This document shows positions 26,001-39,550 of a stretch of DNA of 64,000 nucleotides, piece by piece. A program made the translations under genes and the position numbers. Position 1 is the first letter of the stretch. Each line of letters opens with the position of its first letter. Origin of the DNA: Erythrophleum ivorense (lineage: Eukaryota; Streptophyta; Magnoliopsida; Fabales; Fabaceae); assembly GCA_026724425.1 (NCBI GenBank), contig JAIUCV010000001.1, forward strand, positions 4,722,001 to 4,786,000. The letters are read 5' to 3'. Below the pieces are notes generated by a model. That model worked only from the letters and a program-made list of their open reading frames with translations. It had not been told where the DNA came from and searched no databases.

Positions 26001-29000
26001 ATTTCTGAATGAGCATTACAAATGAGATTCATTATGAACATTGATTTTATTATCCACGCTTTAATTTGGATATAACAGCAACAGGGCTACTTTCCCTTTG
26101 TTATTATTATTATTTTTATTATTTGGCAAGGGAACTACTTTCCGTTAGATTAATTGATGGTTTAACGTTATGTTCAGCTATGCCTTGTTCAAGATGTTTG
26201 ATGACTTGATACTTCTGGCAAAAGGTCGTCTTACTGTCTATCATGGATCAGTCAAGAAAATTGAAGAATACTTTGCAGGTCTTGGGATCAATATCCCAGA
26301 ACGGATCAATCCTCCAGACTACTTCATTGACATTTTGGAGGGTATAGCAGTCCCTGGTGGAAGCTCAGGCGTGAGCTATAAAGAGCTTCCTGAGCTTCCA
26401 ATTAGATGGATGCTTTATAATAACTACCCCGTACCTTTTGATATGCAGCAGAATGTATCTAAATTTGATGTATCCTCTCAGAGTGTAAACCCAGCAAATG
26501 AAATGAATCCTAATGGTTCTGGTCATCAGCAATCCTTTGCTGGTGAATTATGGAAAGATGTTAAACACAATGTGGAACTGCAGGGCGAGAAGATTAGACT
26601 CAATTATTCGAAGTCCAAGGATTTATCTAACCGGAAAACTCCTGGTGTGTTTAAGCAATATAAGTACTTCCTTATAAGGTAAATCATCCAATGAACTCGA
26701 CTTTCTTGGTTGACTCGGAAGTTGCATTTTTCAGCTGATTTGTTGAAATCTTCTTTAAAGTGTTAATTTTTACCTGAAGCATTACAATTGCCTTGTTGAA
26801 ATTTTGTTTTTCTTTTCTTTTTCTCGGAAAATGTAGCATGAGAAGAATCAAAGGATTGTTAATGCTGGGTACATTTCTTGCTATGACTTTCTCATCATGT
26901 TGCAAGATAAAACCTTTTCTTCTGAGCATATGATGGTCATTTTGTTTTTCTTCTGTCTCCTTATTTGTTGTCTATCTTAAACCAAATGGAAGTTATAATA
27001 TGCAGTCATGTGACAGTTTAGGGAAACTATATTAAAAATTATCTCACTCTGCAAATTATATCATAATTTCTCTTCTCTATTGTATTTCTGAATAAATGAA
27101 TGCTGTGATTTGTTATAGAGAGAAATAGTAGTTTAAGACCTGGAAATATGTTTGTTCAATTTGGTGCCCGTATTTTCTTTTCTTTTCTTTTCTTTTTTCA
27201 AATTGTGGCCACAATGTATTTTCTTTTCAGTTGCCAGTAAACTACATCTCCCAGCCAATGTTATTTGTTAAAAGTGAAAGGGAAAAGGAAAATTTGTTAA
27301 AATGTCAATTTTATCCTTTCAATCATTATTTAATATTATTTATTAATCATTATTTAATCATTACTCAATCATTAAAAGTAAGGGTATTATAGATATTTTC
27401 TATCCACAAAAAAATTTTTTTTTTTTTACTTTTTATTTTTATACCTAACTTTCTACGTACCAAATAAGCTGTAAGGGAAGCTTGGATTCAAGCCATAGAT
27501 TACCTGATTTTATTGCTTGCTGGAGCTTCCTTAGGATCGCTTCCAAAAACGAGTGAACAAACGTTTGGTGCGGCTGGGTACACATACACTGTGATTGCTG
27601 TCTGTAAGTTTATTAAGTTTTTTATTGTTGGTCTTGAAGGCTTTAAACCTTATACTATTTTCTTTTGGTATGTATTAGTTGAATTTATGTTGGATATTAA
27701 TATGTGATCCATGCAATAAATATTATTATGAAAAAATAGACTACCAAACTGAGATATTTACAGATATATACCCTTTAATAATATTACATTGACAAATACA
27801 AAATGTCTAATATCTTAAGTTATTTATGATCATTTTTTGTCATGAGAATCATATTACTGGACAGTTTTTAAGACTAGACTACTTAAAATGTTATAGAAGG
27901 CGAGAAATGAATTAAAAATTACTTTTCAATAATATTTAACTTAAAATAGACATTAGCTTTAAAATGTTATTTGAAAAAAGAAGTACATATATGAACTATT
28001 TGAATAGGATGACAAGAAAATATAAACATGTAAAATAAAAAAATTAATCAAGCAAAAAACATTTAAAAATTTTTATTATATAAGCTAGAAATATTTTTCA
28101 TAATGATTTATTTATAACCTTGGTAAGTAATGAAAAACAATAAAAATTGAGTAGATAGCAAAAAACATTTAATGCCTATTTATTTTAGATGTAAGATTGA
28201 GTAGATAGCAATAATATCTTATAAAAATTATATAAATCATAAAATTGATCTTCAATTTGATGAATTTACATTGTTGTACAAGTAATTTTGGTTTTTCAAC
28301 CCTGGGAGCTACATCGATTAGCTTACCAATAAATAAAATATGACCCCTTGACCATATTAAGGTAGGTTGGACTCAGTTAATCAATATAATACTATAGCTA
28401 ATAATCAATCTACCCAGCGTTAATGTCATCAGTGGTTTATTCTCATTTGTTATTGTTGTTAATTTCAGCTCTTCTATGCAAAATAGCAGCCTTGAGATCA
28501 TTTTCTCTGGATAAAATGCACTACTGGAGGGAGAGTGATTCCGGCATGAGCAGCTTGGCTTATTTTCTCTCCAAAGACACAATTGATCATTTTAATACAG
28601 TGATCAAGCCTCTGGTGTACCTGTCCATGTTCTATTTTCTCACCAATCCAAGATCTACTTTTGCAGATAATTACGTTGTGCTTCTCTGTCTTGTATACTG
28701 TGTGACTGGCATAGCTTATGCATTGGCCATGTACTTTGAACCTGGTGCTGCCCAGCTAGTGAGTATCAGAAGCAGTCTATAATTGAGAAATTCTTAAATC
28801 TATCTGGTTCACAAAAAATTATAGACCATATCAATCATAGATGAATATGTAAATATATCTAAAATAAGCCCCAGTAAAAAATATACTAATATTCTTACAC
28901 ATCTAGCAATGATTGCTTTTGTCTACCAATTTTGCAGAAATTAGATCTGCATAAGAATTTCTGGACAAAGGTTATCCATGCCCCAGTTGAAATTTCGATT

Positions 29001-30267
29001 ATCATTTTATTTTCATTTGCCCTCTAACAGGTAACTGTTTCTTGCCGTGGTCAGTGCTTCTTCCCGTTGTTTTGACGCTCATTGCAACACAACAAAAAGA
29101 GAGTGAATTTCTGAAGGGTATAGCTAATTTATGCTATTCTAAGTGGGCTTTGCAAGCATTTGTAATTGCAAATGCTGAAAGGTATTTTTTTTTCTTTTTT
29201 CAAAAGATGATTAATGGAATTGCACCTCTTCTTGCAAGATGCTAGAAGAAAGACTTGACTGACATGTTTGGCTGCTGAAAAATAAAATATCTTTCTATTG
29301 GAATTGGCTAACTCTTGAGAGTTTCTGATCCTAGTAAGATTAAATCATATTGAAATTGCTCTTCCTACCAGAATTATGGTAACAAAAAATTGGCCTGTAT
29401 AAAGTATTTTTGTTCTTTGTTTTGCAGAGCGTTGGTTTAGTAATTTAGCTATCTAGACTTTGAATCTTGTCCTTTTCTTCTTCCTCCTTTCGTTCCCCTT
29501 TTATCCTCTATGGCCCTTGAGAGTTTGAGCTTTTAGGCTGAATGGTTCTTTGACCCGGTACCTGGCAAGTGTTCAATCCTAAACACCTGTTCCTTTTATA
29601 TTGGTTAAATAGGCTTCGACTGTGATTCAAATTCGAATCCTTCAATACAACTCCAGTACCACTAAATAAAAACTCATTGGCTCAGTACCTTAGTTTTATT
29701 AGTTAAAGTTTTAGCCAAAGTTAATTATTATATAGTCTCGGTAAAAGGTCTTGGTGATTAGCTGTAGATAATTTGAGGCATTAATTAATTGCTTACTAAT
29801 TGACTTTAGATAGAAAAAATTTACATACAATTCTTAAGTGTTGGTTATCAAACTTTTAGAATTATGATCTGAAATTTATTTTGAGTAAAAAATGTAGTGT
29901 TATAAGAAATGTCCAGTCTTATAATTTTTATTGGAGAATCAAATAATAAACATTTGAAAAAATTGTATCTAAGTCAATCTTGTCCTTATAGATAATGCAC
30001 ATATTACTAATTACTTTTATATACTCTAGGTATCATGGAGTGTGGCTCATAACTCGCTGTGGATCACTTATGGAAAGTGGCTATAATCTTCATGATTGGA
30101 ATTTGTGTGTATCAATCCTCATTTTTACAGGCGTAATTAGTCGAGCCATGGCATTTTTCTGCATGGTCACTTCCGAAAGAAGTGAGACCAAGCTTCAAGG
30201 TTCAAGCTACCATAATTTTGCCTTCCACAAGTTTGAAAGCGTACAAAACTTAAAGGAATTACATTAG
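20072..30267 (+). pseudogene. ABCG24: ABCG24-type transporter, tandem copy B (disrupted)
   Basis: Same 14-exon plan as copy A: 20072-20307, 21371-21447, 22044-22317, 22847-22910, 23002-23148, 23434-23468, 23595-23668, 23980-24896, 25184-25480, 26178-26678, 27476-27603, 28469-28758, 29048-29181, 30030-30267. Exons 2, 4-7, 9, 12 and 13 have the same lengths as in copy A, which fixes the alignment. There are three lesions. Exon 3 is 274 nt instead of 273, with an extra base near 22301-22311, giving a stop at 22884-22886 after about 208 codons. Exon 9 has TGA at 25293-25295 where copy A has CGA, just before ISGGQ. The acceptor of exon 13 reads CCG instead of CAG at 29045-29047. Exon 11 also lacks seven codons at its 5' end. 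Walker A (GPSGAGKTT) and Walker B (ILDEPTSGLD) are otherwise well kept, so decay looks recent. The C-terminus is longer than in copy A. A read or assembly error could explain one lesion but hardly all. Confidence 0.88.
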
Positions 30268-32194
30268 GATTCTCATTAGGACAAGATTATATTATGTAGG
30301 CATGACCCCTTTATTCATAATCAGCTAGTTTCAGGGGTCTATATCATAATTATCCATCCATAGATAGTGTTGGTATGTTTGTAATCAAACCATCTACCAG
30401 TGTTTGTCAGCTTTTTTCTTTTCTTTTCTTTTCTTCTTTTTGTTGGAGAGGGGGGGTATTGTATCTATTGATTGACAAGTAGATCCAAGAATGGTGATTG
30501 AAAATGATGTTGCGTGAGAAAACAATGTTGATTGTATTATTATGATTTAACCAATATAGCTTGAAGCTTTGAGTCAGATATGAAGTAGTTTTGTAATTGT
30601 AAGGGGCTTCAGTTGACAGCTTAAGGTCAATTCTCATATTCCTAGGTAAATATTTGTTTTGTATTTCCTCCCTGATCATTATAACTTTGTCTTAATAATT
30701 TAAAATGTTTTTCTATTATGTATCAAGTTGAAGCCCAAACTAAACTCAAAAATTTCAATCTGGCTTCTCTATAGCACATTGCACTCTTAGCTCAAGTGAA
30801 TAATAGTAAAAAAATTGAGAGCTGATTTTTACACATCCAGAACTAATTATCATGCTACTGTTATTTTATTAAAGTTTGAACAGAATTTCCTCCCTAAAAA
30901 TTACCCACTTGCATTTTACTTTTTGAGGTGCAGTGCAGAATGCTTCAGAGGAGCTAAATTTCACAAATTCATCCAGCATATGAAAGCTCATTTTGAGGAT
31001 TTATTGCTATCATTGTAAAATCCAAGCATATATTTGAATATGATAACAATCATGATGAGTTGTGCAATAGTTTATTCCTTTTATTAAAAAAAAAAGAAAA
31101 AAGAAAAATGGGATTGTATTCATGTATGGGGACAATTCAAGAGGCAGTATTCTTAAACAGTGGAGTGCAGCAATCTTAATCTAATTAAAATTTTAATTAT
31201 ACATTTGTTCAATGACGTACCACTTTATCAATTTGAAGCTACAATCACAGCAAGATTATGTACATTAGTTCTGCTTCAAACAAATGAACAATAATAACCC
31301 TACCTCTTCTACGTGTGTCACCTATATAGTGAAAACTTGTACTTAAGAGACAAACCCCTCTCCCAACCCAGAACAAGGAAAAAGGGAAGAAGAGGAAAAA
31401 AAGATGAATCCGTAAAAGGAAAGAGGAAAAAAAAATATAGCTTAGCAGTCAAGTCTCCTCAGTTCATAAAGACAAGAACTTTAGAATTAGTTGCAATGGA
31501 AACCAGAAAGCTTTCTAATTTCTGAAACTGTCTAGTCTACTAGTTTTGGAAGCTAGTTCCTCTCAGTCTGTCAAACCTCGCTGTCACGTGCTGAGCTTAT
31601 AGTTCTCCTAATAATTGCCATACGAAAACACTGCAAGTGCTTCAACAAATGCAACCTACTGATAGTAAAAAGAAGATGAAATCCAAACTTCAGCTTGACT
31701 AAAAATGCATATGATGTAATACACAGGGAGGAAATAAGAAGAATTCACAATTTCTCAAAATCAATATCAAATTTATTTATCAATAACCAAACGGGTGAAT
31801 ATTTTATTCAACTAAAGCTCTACTTACAGACATATAAAATAAGAAATCCTAATCCTAATAAATTACTACCATTGAATAACATCTCCCTTGGGCCTTGGTT
31901 CAAACGCCTCTATTGGTAACTACTAATTACTCCTATTATCTACTTACAAAATCATAGATCTCAAAGGATAAATTCTACTTTCATCTAAAAATAAATCTCA
32001 AAGGATAATTAAATATTTAAATCATAAAATGTACAATAATTCTTCTCTGAGCATAATTTGGTTCAAAGATTATGCAATGGCTTAAATAGTACAATAGTAA
32101 ACTCAAAAGAACACAGTATGCTTAAGTAGTTCTATAATAGACTTGGAAGATTACATTACCTATTCATTACTGGTATAACCGTGCAGCAGTCAAG
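30268..32194. other. Intergenic region between ABCG24 copy B and GET3B
   Basis: About 1.9 kb between the 3' ends of two convergent genes. No coding sequence is supported; short open frames at 30815-31018, 31313-31525 and 31695-31919 are low-complexity and resemble nothing I know. It holds CT-rich and purine-rich runs and should contain both 3' UTRs. Confidence 0.6.
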
Positions 32195-34120
32195 TCATTT
32201 CCAAATTACGTCTCCCAGAAATTTAAGAGCTGGAACACCTCTTATCTCTACATCAACTAGTGGTGCCCGGATCATCATCAAGCCAGACAGTTCTACATCA
32301 TTCTGGATCATATCGAGAGCTCGCATTTGATCCTAAAAAGTTTAAGCATAATACTCTTCACCTTTGAAAGTAAACAACAGTGAAAGTGATTGTTTTCCCC
32401 TTCCTTTAAAGCTATCAACATTCTCATCAATGAATGACAATTTAGTCCATGGATTGGAATGAACCATATATATATATATATATCAAAAACTTACGTACCT
32501 TTCTTTTCATAGAACAAAACTTGCAATCAGATGCGGATGGCGGTAAAATCTGGTTGACAATAAGTCTCTTCACAGGAACATTTTCCTTCTTCAAGGAGGC
32601 ACACAACCTAGATGACTCACTAACTGCCATCACCTTAGGGAATAAACAGACAAAAATAGTTGATTATTTAAAATTCAAGAATATGACTCCTGTTACAGTT
32701 CCCTAATAGCCACACAGTGAAAAAAGTCAAGTAACTGTTTCAGGAGTAAGTAGTCCAACGATCAAAGGGTAAATTAAGGTTCAAAATTGATTTAGTGGAG
32801 AGATGCGGATGAAATTAGTTTCACTATATATAGGAAAGTCCTGTGCTAAAGATCAGCTGACCATGTCCCTTTAATCCTATGACATCTCGCCCTAGAAGCA
32901 TCCTAGTTTTCTTCTTTCTTTCTCCTACTTTTTCTTTTTTTATTTTTTTCTCTCTTCCTTCCTTTTACAAAAAGGAAAACTCAAATAACCCCTTTCGTTT
33001 ACACTGTTTTCACTTTGCCTCCATGTAAAACATGTCACTATCCCTCGAGGCTTATTTTGTTTGCAAAATACCTTGCTGAGCTTTTAAAGAAGAGTTGTAC
33101 AAAGAAGGACAATAATGAAACCCTCCTATAACCAAGAAAAAACAATACAAATATAAAGGACAAGAAAAAACATTAGCTCAAAATAAGCATGTGAGTGGGC
33201 CTTCCCCTTAAAAATTCATATCTCTGAACAATTTAAAATATCATTTAAACCCCATGGGGTTTGATCCACAGTCACCATCTCTGGATAAGATAACTGTTAT
33301 CAGAGAGAATAACAAGATATTCTCCATAGCAAAGACTAAGGCGTCAATATGATAAGACCCTCCAATCCCTTCATATATATGTTAGGGAGGCTTTCTCAAG
33401 GAGACTGACACCAAAGAGATGTCGTATATTGACACAATGTTCATATCAGATCTAAAGGCTGGGAAGAATTCTTTGAGATACATGCATTTTGCTCAGCAGA
33501 GTTAGCAAAATCGAGCAAAACCACAGCTCCCCCCCCCCCCCCAAAATTTTTTTCTCCCTCAATAAGTAGTTTTCTTATTTTACTTCCCTTTTGTGAATTC
33601 CTTCAATAGGAAGACCTCCTCTAACTCACCTAATTGCATTTGTACCTCAGGGCTGGGTCCTCCAATTATTTGTACCAAAAGTTGGTAAACAATAAATGAT
33701 ACGATCATTAACCATTATATACATCATTTGGTCAACAAAAGAACAATTCTGAAACAAATTTCTAATGTCCATACCGTAGGAATTGTTACAATGACAAACT
33801 CTGTCAAATCAATGTCACGAAAGAGCTCACGCACTTTTATCATCCTCTCCCTAAGTTTCTCCAATTTGTCAGCCTGCATATTCAAGATGGAACAAATGTT
33901 AAACACACTAAGATGAAAATATATGCAACATCAGCTTCAAGGCATCAAGCTCACAGCATCCTGCCGAGGTCCTTCTTGCCCAAACACAGATTTGATTGCT
34001 GAAGTGGCAGAATCTATCATTTGTTTAAGCTGCAGCAGAAATAAAAATAACAGTATTAATGACAATAAGAATCAGTCAAAACTTGAATGTACAACTAATG
34101 AGAGAGAGTGAGAGAGAGTA

Positions 34121-34157
<37 letters not shown>

Positions 34158-37100
34158 AGTAAATATGGATGTACCCTTATGTTGTCCGGAGAACTAAACC
34201 TAATTTAGCATAATGTGAAGTAGAGCAAGAAGAGAAAATTCAAATCTTGTTCACCCATCAGTAAATGTTTGATGAAAAGCTAACCAAGCAATTCGCATAC
34301 GTATATAAATGCATACACCGGGAAGAAAGAGAGAATTGTCATCAGCCTCTTGATAGTTATCAACTTCTCATGGAAGTATGAAGTTATAATGTGCAAAGCA
34401 TAAAATTAAAGAAGAATAAAGAGAGAATTACATTTCAAATAAAGATACATGACAAGAGAATGTAGGCAAACTGGAACAGCAGAGAATGGAAGGGGGAAAC
34501 TGCGTCACATCACAATTTACTCAAGGCATATTCATTGACAGAATAGCAATGTAAGACCAGCTTTGAATTAGAATCCAAATATCTACTTTCTACCAAAAAT
34601 AAATAAATAAATAATCCAAATATCTACTACCTGAATAGTTGATGAATTGACTTTTAAAGAAAGAAAAATCATTAAATTTCACGTCAGAAACATATCCATA
34701 GGTTTTCCTTAATTACAATTAGCAGTCCCACCTTCAATATCTTCCCTATGGATGCATCCAAGAAATCAGGCAAGGACAGCAGCCGCAATGTATGGCCCTG
34801 TTGAGGGAAATTCATAAATCTTATGGATAACCTCCTCCAAAAGAACTTAGCATTTCACTCACCGTAGGTGCTGTGTCGAATACTATTCGAGTAAACATGT
34901 TATATTCTTGGGATTCAAGAAATTGCATCACCTAGCAAGAGGCTCTTAATTGTTAGGTGTTCACTGATTGTGTAAATGTTACATGATTATCAGCAAAATA
35001 ATAATAGCAAATATAGATACATGCCTTGGAAATTGCAATAGCCTCATCAAGTCCAGGAGGAGGTGTATCCAGTAGCTCTCCCAGTTTTAGGTCTCCCAAC
35101 TTTTGCACTCAACGGATAAAACAATCAGTCTTAAAGGAGCAGGCTTATAACAAAACAGAACCGATTATCTTATAGTATTTCCTAATCTATTTCCTTCATT
35201 TGTTCCTTTATTTACTTATTCTGTTTAAGTTGAATACTGTAAATGACAGTAGAAAATTAAAACAGCGTTCAGATGCTTTCTGAAAATTCTATGGCCTTAA
35301 AACTTAAATAGGCCAGAATTAATAAAAGTGGTCTGACTGTATGCAGAATGAAATATCCTATAAAAGTTAAACTATTGAAGGCACAAAGCCACAAACTCTT
35401 CTATTGACACTGGTGTAAATCACAATCACTATTACACCATTGAATAATTTTCTATAAGATTAGTGATTGTAATTTACAGTACATTTTTTAAAATTCAAAA
35501 AGAAATAATAACATGAATTATTTGATTGCTTGCTTATAGTTGTCTCAATAAGGTAGTTACTTATATTTGACCATTGGATTAATAAAAACCACATCTTATA
35601 ATAAAATATGAAAGAGTATAAGCAAGTTAAATCTTACACCAATCTCAATCAATCTCTCCTATATATGTATCATTAGTGACAAAAAGATAAAAGCTTTCCT
35701 ATGCTTTAATGTTTACAGTCTAACTTCATCAATTCTTTTAAGTTAACCTGTTTAGATTCTAAGGCCGTGCTACTAGCTATCTGCGGTGCATATGTGCATC
35801 CTTATATCATCGCAACTTGAAAATAAGTTTTGATTTGAGCAAACTCATGAATCAGAGAAACTTCACAGCATAAATCATCCCCTTGGATAATATACATACA
35901 ACCAGCAGACTTATAACCGTTCAGTAAAGCTTTACCTGTTCAACAATCATTCCAAGACCCATACCATCCATGAAATCTTTGATACTACTTCCACCATTTT
36001 TTTTACTTGCATTTCGAAACTCTTCCCTAGCCTTCTCAGGGTTTATCTGTTGTAAAACTACAATCTAAGTAAGCACATAAAAGGGGAGGGATCTCACATG
36101 AAACGGTATACATATATTTTATGATGACATAAGCTATTGAAGATAACCAGGAAATTTATCCAGTACTAGCACTTTCAGCTTACTTCAAGAGCGAAAAGTG
36201 GATAATCAAATCCTTCAACCGGCACCAATGTCCCTCCACTCAAATCCTAGAGCAAAATTGGATAAGCATATATGTTACACAGAGAAACAGACATATAATG
36301 AATCCTTCATAAGCAGCTAGCTCAAAAGAATTAGCAGAACTAAGAGACATGTAACTCACCCGGGCAAAAGAATCACTCAAGGAATGTGCTGGATCAGTGG
36401 AAACTACAAGAGTGGGGTGCCCATTATTAGCAAATTTAACAGCAAGCGAAGCAGCACAACTTGTCTTCCCTACGCCTCCTTTCCCACCTAACATGTAATA
36501 CCTTCGCTGAGTCCCAGAAACCATGTCATCAAACCCCGCTACAGATTCTGCAGGAGCAGCCACCGATCTCACTGGGAAAAAAAAGTGTATTACCATATTT
36601 ATCTTTAAAATGCTCAGTGGGTGTCCCAGTTGAATCACGAGTAACGCATAATGTCACTTTCAAATTAAAAGCGAACAGACGGTTCAGATTTCCAAAGCAA
36701 CAATGGGACAGATAAAACAGCATCATAACATGGTTCACAATTATATGTAAACTACAATCGAAGCAAAGCTTATCAAGTTAAAAAAACTCTTTAACTACCC
36801 ATTCTTATAATAAGAAAGAAAAAATGAGATTCCCCAGCAACCGCTTTAAATTTTACACGTCAGGTAATGTCCCCCTGAAAACATTGAAGTAACATTCTTC
36901 CGTTGCACAAAAGATGATCAGAAAAACCACTAAATATCTCTTCTTTTTCCATTCTATACCTCTTTCTCTCCTCATTGCTAACAAAATTTCATCACTTTTT
37001 CTTTTTTTCCCCCAAATACCCAATATTGATACACCATTAGCCCGATGACTTGAGATGAAGAGCCCATCATTTGGGTAAAAATGTAAGAAAAGAAGGACAA

Positions 37101-37363
37101 ATTGGGTTGGCTTCATTCAATCAAAAACACCAACAGCAAATCACGATTTCAATGAAATGAATACATGAAACAGAAAAGATTACTGAATGACACTAACGAA
37201 TCATGTCTTCAGAAAGATTTTATTAGAGAACTAAACCTTGCAGCCATTTTCTGAGGGATTTTCTAGCGGCAGAAAATGAATCAAATCTGAAACCTTCGGC
37301 GAGACGGAGAGGAGGTGGATTGAGGCTTGTGGGAGCGTAGGAGAGTACGCCCTTGATCGCCAT
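32195..37363 (-). CDS. GET3B: GET3B-type ArsA/GET3 ATPase, organelle-targeted
   Basis: Eleven exons on the minus strand: 37237-37363, 36360-36571, 36184-36246, 35936-36046, 35025-35099, 34863-34931, 34732-34797, 33955-34029, 33775-33873, 32499-32633, 32195-32332. They join to 1,170 nt, 389 aa plus TGA. Residues 1-42 are rich in Ser, Arg and Leu and poor in acidic residues, like an organellar transit peptide. The ATPase has the deviant P-loop GGKGGVGKTS (71-80, with K73 and K78), switch I STDPAHSLSDSF (D102), switch II DTAPTGHT (215-222) and a CKFC motif (C336, C339). GET3 proteins are dimeric ATPases that carry tail-anchored membrane proteins; the plant GET3B clade is chloroplastic and its clients are less clear. 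The frame stays open upstream of the ATG but has no other ATG, so 37361-37363 is the start. The intron after exon 5 starts with GC. A mitochondrial GET3C identity is not excluded. Confidence 0.93.
34095..34157. repeat. (GA)n-(GT)n-(GA)n microsatellite in GET3B intron 7
   Basis: A compound run of GA, GT and GA dinucleotides is visible directly between exons 7 and 8 of GET3B. A separate C homopolymer of about 14 bases lies near 33529-33542 in intron 9. Confidence 0.85.
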
Positions 37364-38796
37364 AGAATTTCGGTGAAGAGACGATGAAAAGGTGGAGACA
37401 ACAGAATGAGACGCTATGACTTCTGCTATAGCTAGATTGCTTCTAGCAATGAACAAGTATGACTTTGGAACAAATGCATAGGGTCACTGGAGCTTTGGAC
37501 TGCCAGCTCTTGCTTACTTGTTCTTGAAACCCCAAATGGCAAGGGGGAGTAAGTATAGTTTTTATTTATGATCAAAATTTTCAATAAAATAAATAAATAA
37601 ATATTTTTAATAACTCACATTGTATGATTAGATTAAAAAAGTTATTTTATATATTATTTTTTGCGATATTCGTATATTATATTTTTATCAACGAATCGGA
37701 TAATAAATATTTGGTGTATTTTTAAATTAAAAAAAGAATCAAAATTTTAATTTTATTTCATTAATTTATATTTAAATATAATATTTGTTTTTATTAAAAA
37801 TATTTAAATTAAAAATAGTAGGAGAGAAGAAAAAAATATCTATTCAAATGTATTCAAATAAAATATCAAAAATTTAAAAATTTTGATTATATATTTGATT
37901 TTGCCTTAATTTTTAATACTTTTTTTAAAAACAAGTCCTTATATTTTCTTAATCTTTCTAATGAATCCTTAGTATGAGTCTCAACAAAAAGAAAGGCAAG
38001 AATAGAATTATTTGATTGGAGAACTCGCATAGGTTTAATAATAAAAGTAAATTAATTATCTAATTTTTAAAAAAATCTTTAATTTGATTGTGTAAAAATA
38101 AAATTTTTTAATTTATTTCTTAATTATTTTAATAAAAAAATTTCATATTGAATAAAATTATAATCACTTAACATCTAACCAACAAAATATAGACCAGGGT
38201 TGATACTATTGAGGTCTAATAATTTATATTTATTCAAATATCAAGTTTCAATCAAACTGTTAAATATACTCTCCCTAAATGTGGGTTTAAATTTTAAATT
38301 AGAACTTATTTGATACATAAAAATGAAAAGAAAAAAAATAAAAAAAATGATTTCAATGATAAAAAAATAACTCTTATATCTTTATTTTTAAAAAATAAAA
38401 ATTAAATATTTTAAATAATAATTATAAAAATATAATAAATATTATACAAAATATAAAAAATGAGTTTTTTTTTCTGTAACCAAATAAGGTTAAACTCGCA
38501 TTCACTTTTCCTTCCTTTCCAATTTCATTACCCACCTACCTTCATTTGTCACATGAGGCCACGTCATTGCTTTCTAATTTTTCTTTAAAATATGAATCCC
38601 TTCATTTTTTTTTAACGCCAAGACGTTGCAATCATATCAAAGAGAGATAAATTCAGAAGTATCAGTCCCATGCGTTTAGCTTCTTTTTCTTTTAATGTGG
38701 GATTCATACTTCGTTTTTTTTTTTTTTATCTCTTTTCAACATTGTAATATTACGTTCACTTCAAAAGAAAAAATGAATTTGCATGTGTGCCAATGC

Positions 38797-38830
<34 letters not shown>

Positions 38831-39550
38831 CAATCAAAAGTAAATTTTTAATTCTCATATTAGTAAGATCTATAATGTTTCATGTACAAAATATTTGATT
38901 TAGTAAAATTTGTAAGAAAAATTCCAGATAAAACTGTAAATAAAAATTATTTAATATCCACACATATATTTGTAATACCTTGGGCACATGACTAGAAGTT
39001 AAAGTATGTTGTAATGACATGTTTTTGTTCAAATCGTTTAGAGAGTTCATCTCTAATGCTTCTAAGCAATCAGAACTACCAGATAAAATGGAAAGCCATC
39101 TTGTGGGAATCATATCCGAACAGGGTCTTGCTGACAGGGGAGAACAGCCACAAAGCCATCGAAGCTTAAGGCAACGATTATTATTAAGCCTGTGCCACTT
39201 CCCCAATCACACGGTTCTGATTTCTCGGCTTTCACTATGCTTAAAGCCTAAAATTGAGTACAAGATTTTCTTTTAAAATAAATTATATAATTTTCTCCTA
39301 AATGTTATTTAAATTATATAAATTTTTTATTTATTTTTAAAATAATTATAAACATCTATTAAAGTAAAAAAATTATTTTATATTTTAGTCTAATTTTAAA
39401 TTTTTGAATGAAATAGCATTTATTTAATTTTTTTAATTTAAAAAAATATGTATTTAAGTTAATAAAGAGTATTTTAATTAAAAAATTAGACTAAAGTAAG
39501 AAAAGCATGTGTGTATTTAAAAAATAAAGTGAATATTTATGTAATCTTAA
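37364..39550. other. GET3B upstream region and AT-rich intergenic DNA
   Basis: 37364-37560 should hold the GET3B 5' UTR and promoter. The rest is very AT-rich with a (TA)n run near 38802-38830. A short segment at about 38960-39206 has a normal base composition and an open minus-strand frame (RCLKLRWLCGCSPLSARPC to SSHVPKVLQIYVW). It could be the remnant of a coding exon, but I do not recognise the protein. Nothing else was seen. Confidence 0.5.

Noticed and set aside
37364..37456. N-terminal extension of GET3B beyond the ATG at 37361-37363
   Set aside because: The frame is open for 31 more codons but begins with TTG and holds no ATG, so it is taken as 5' UTR.
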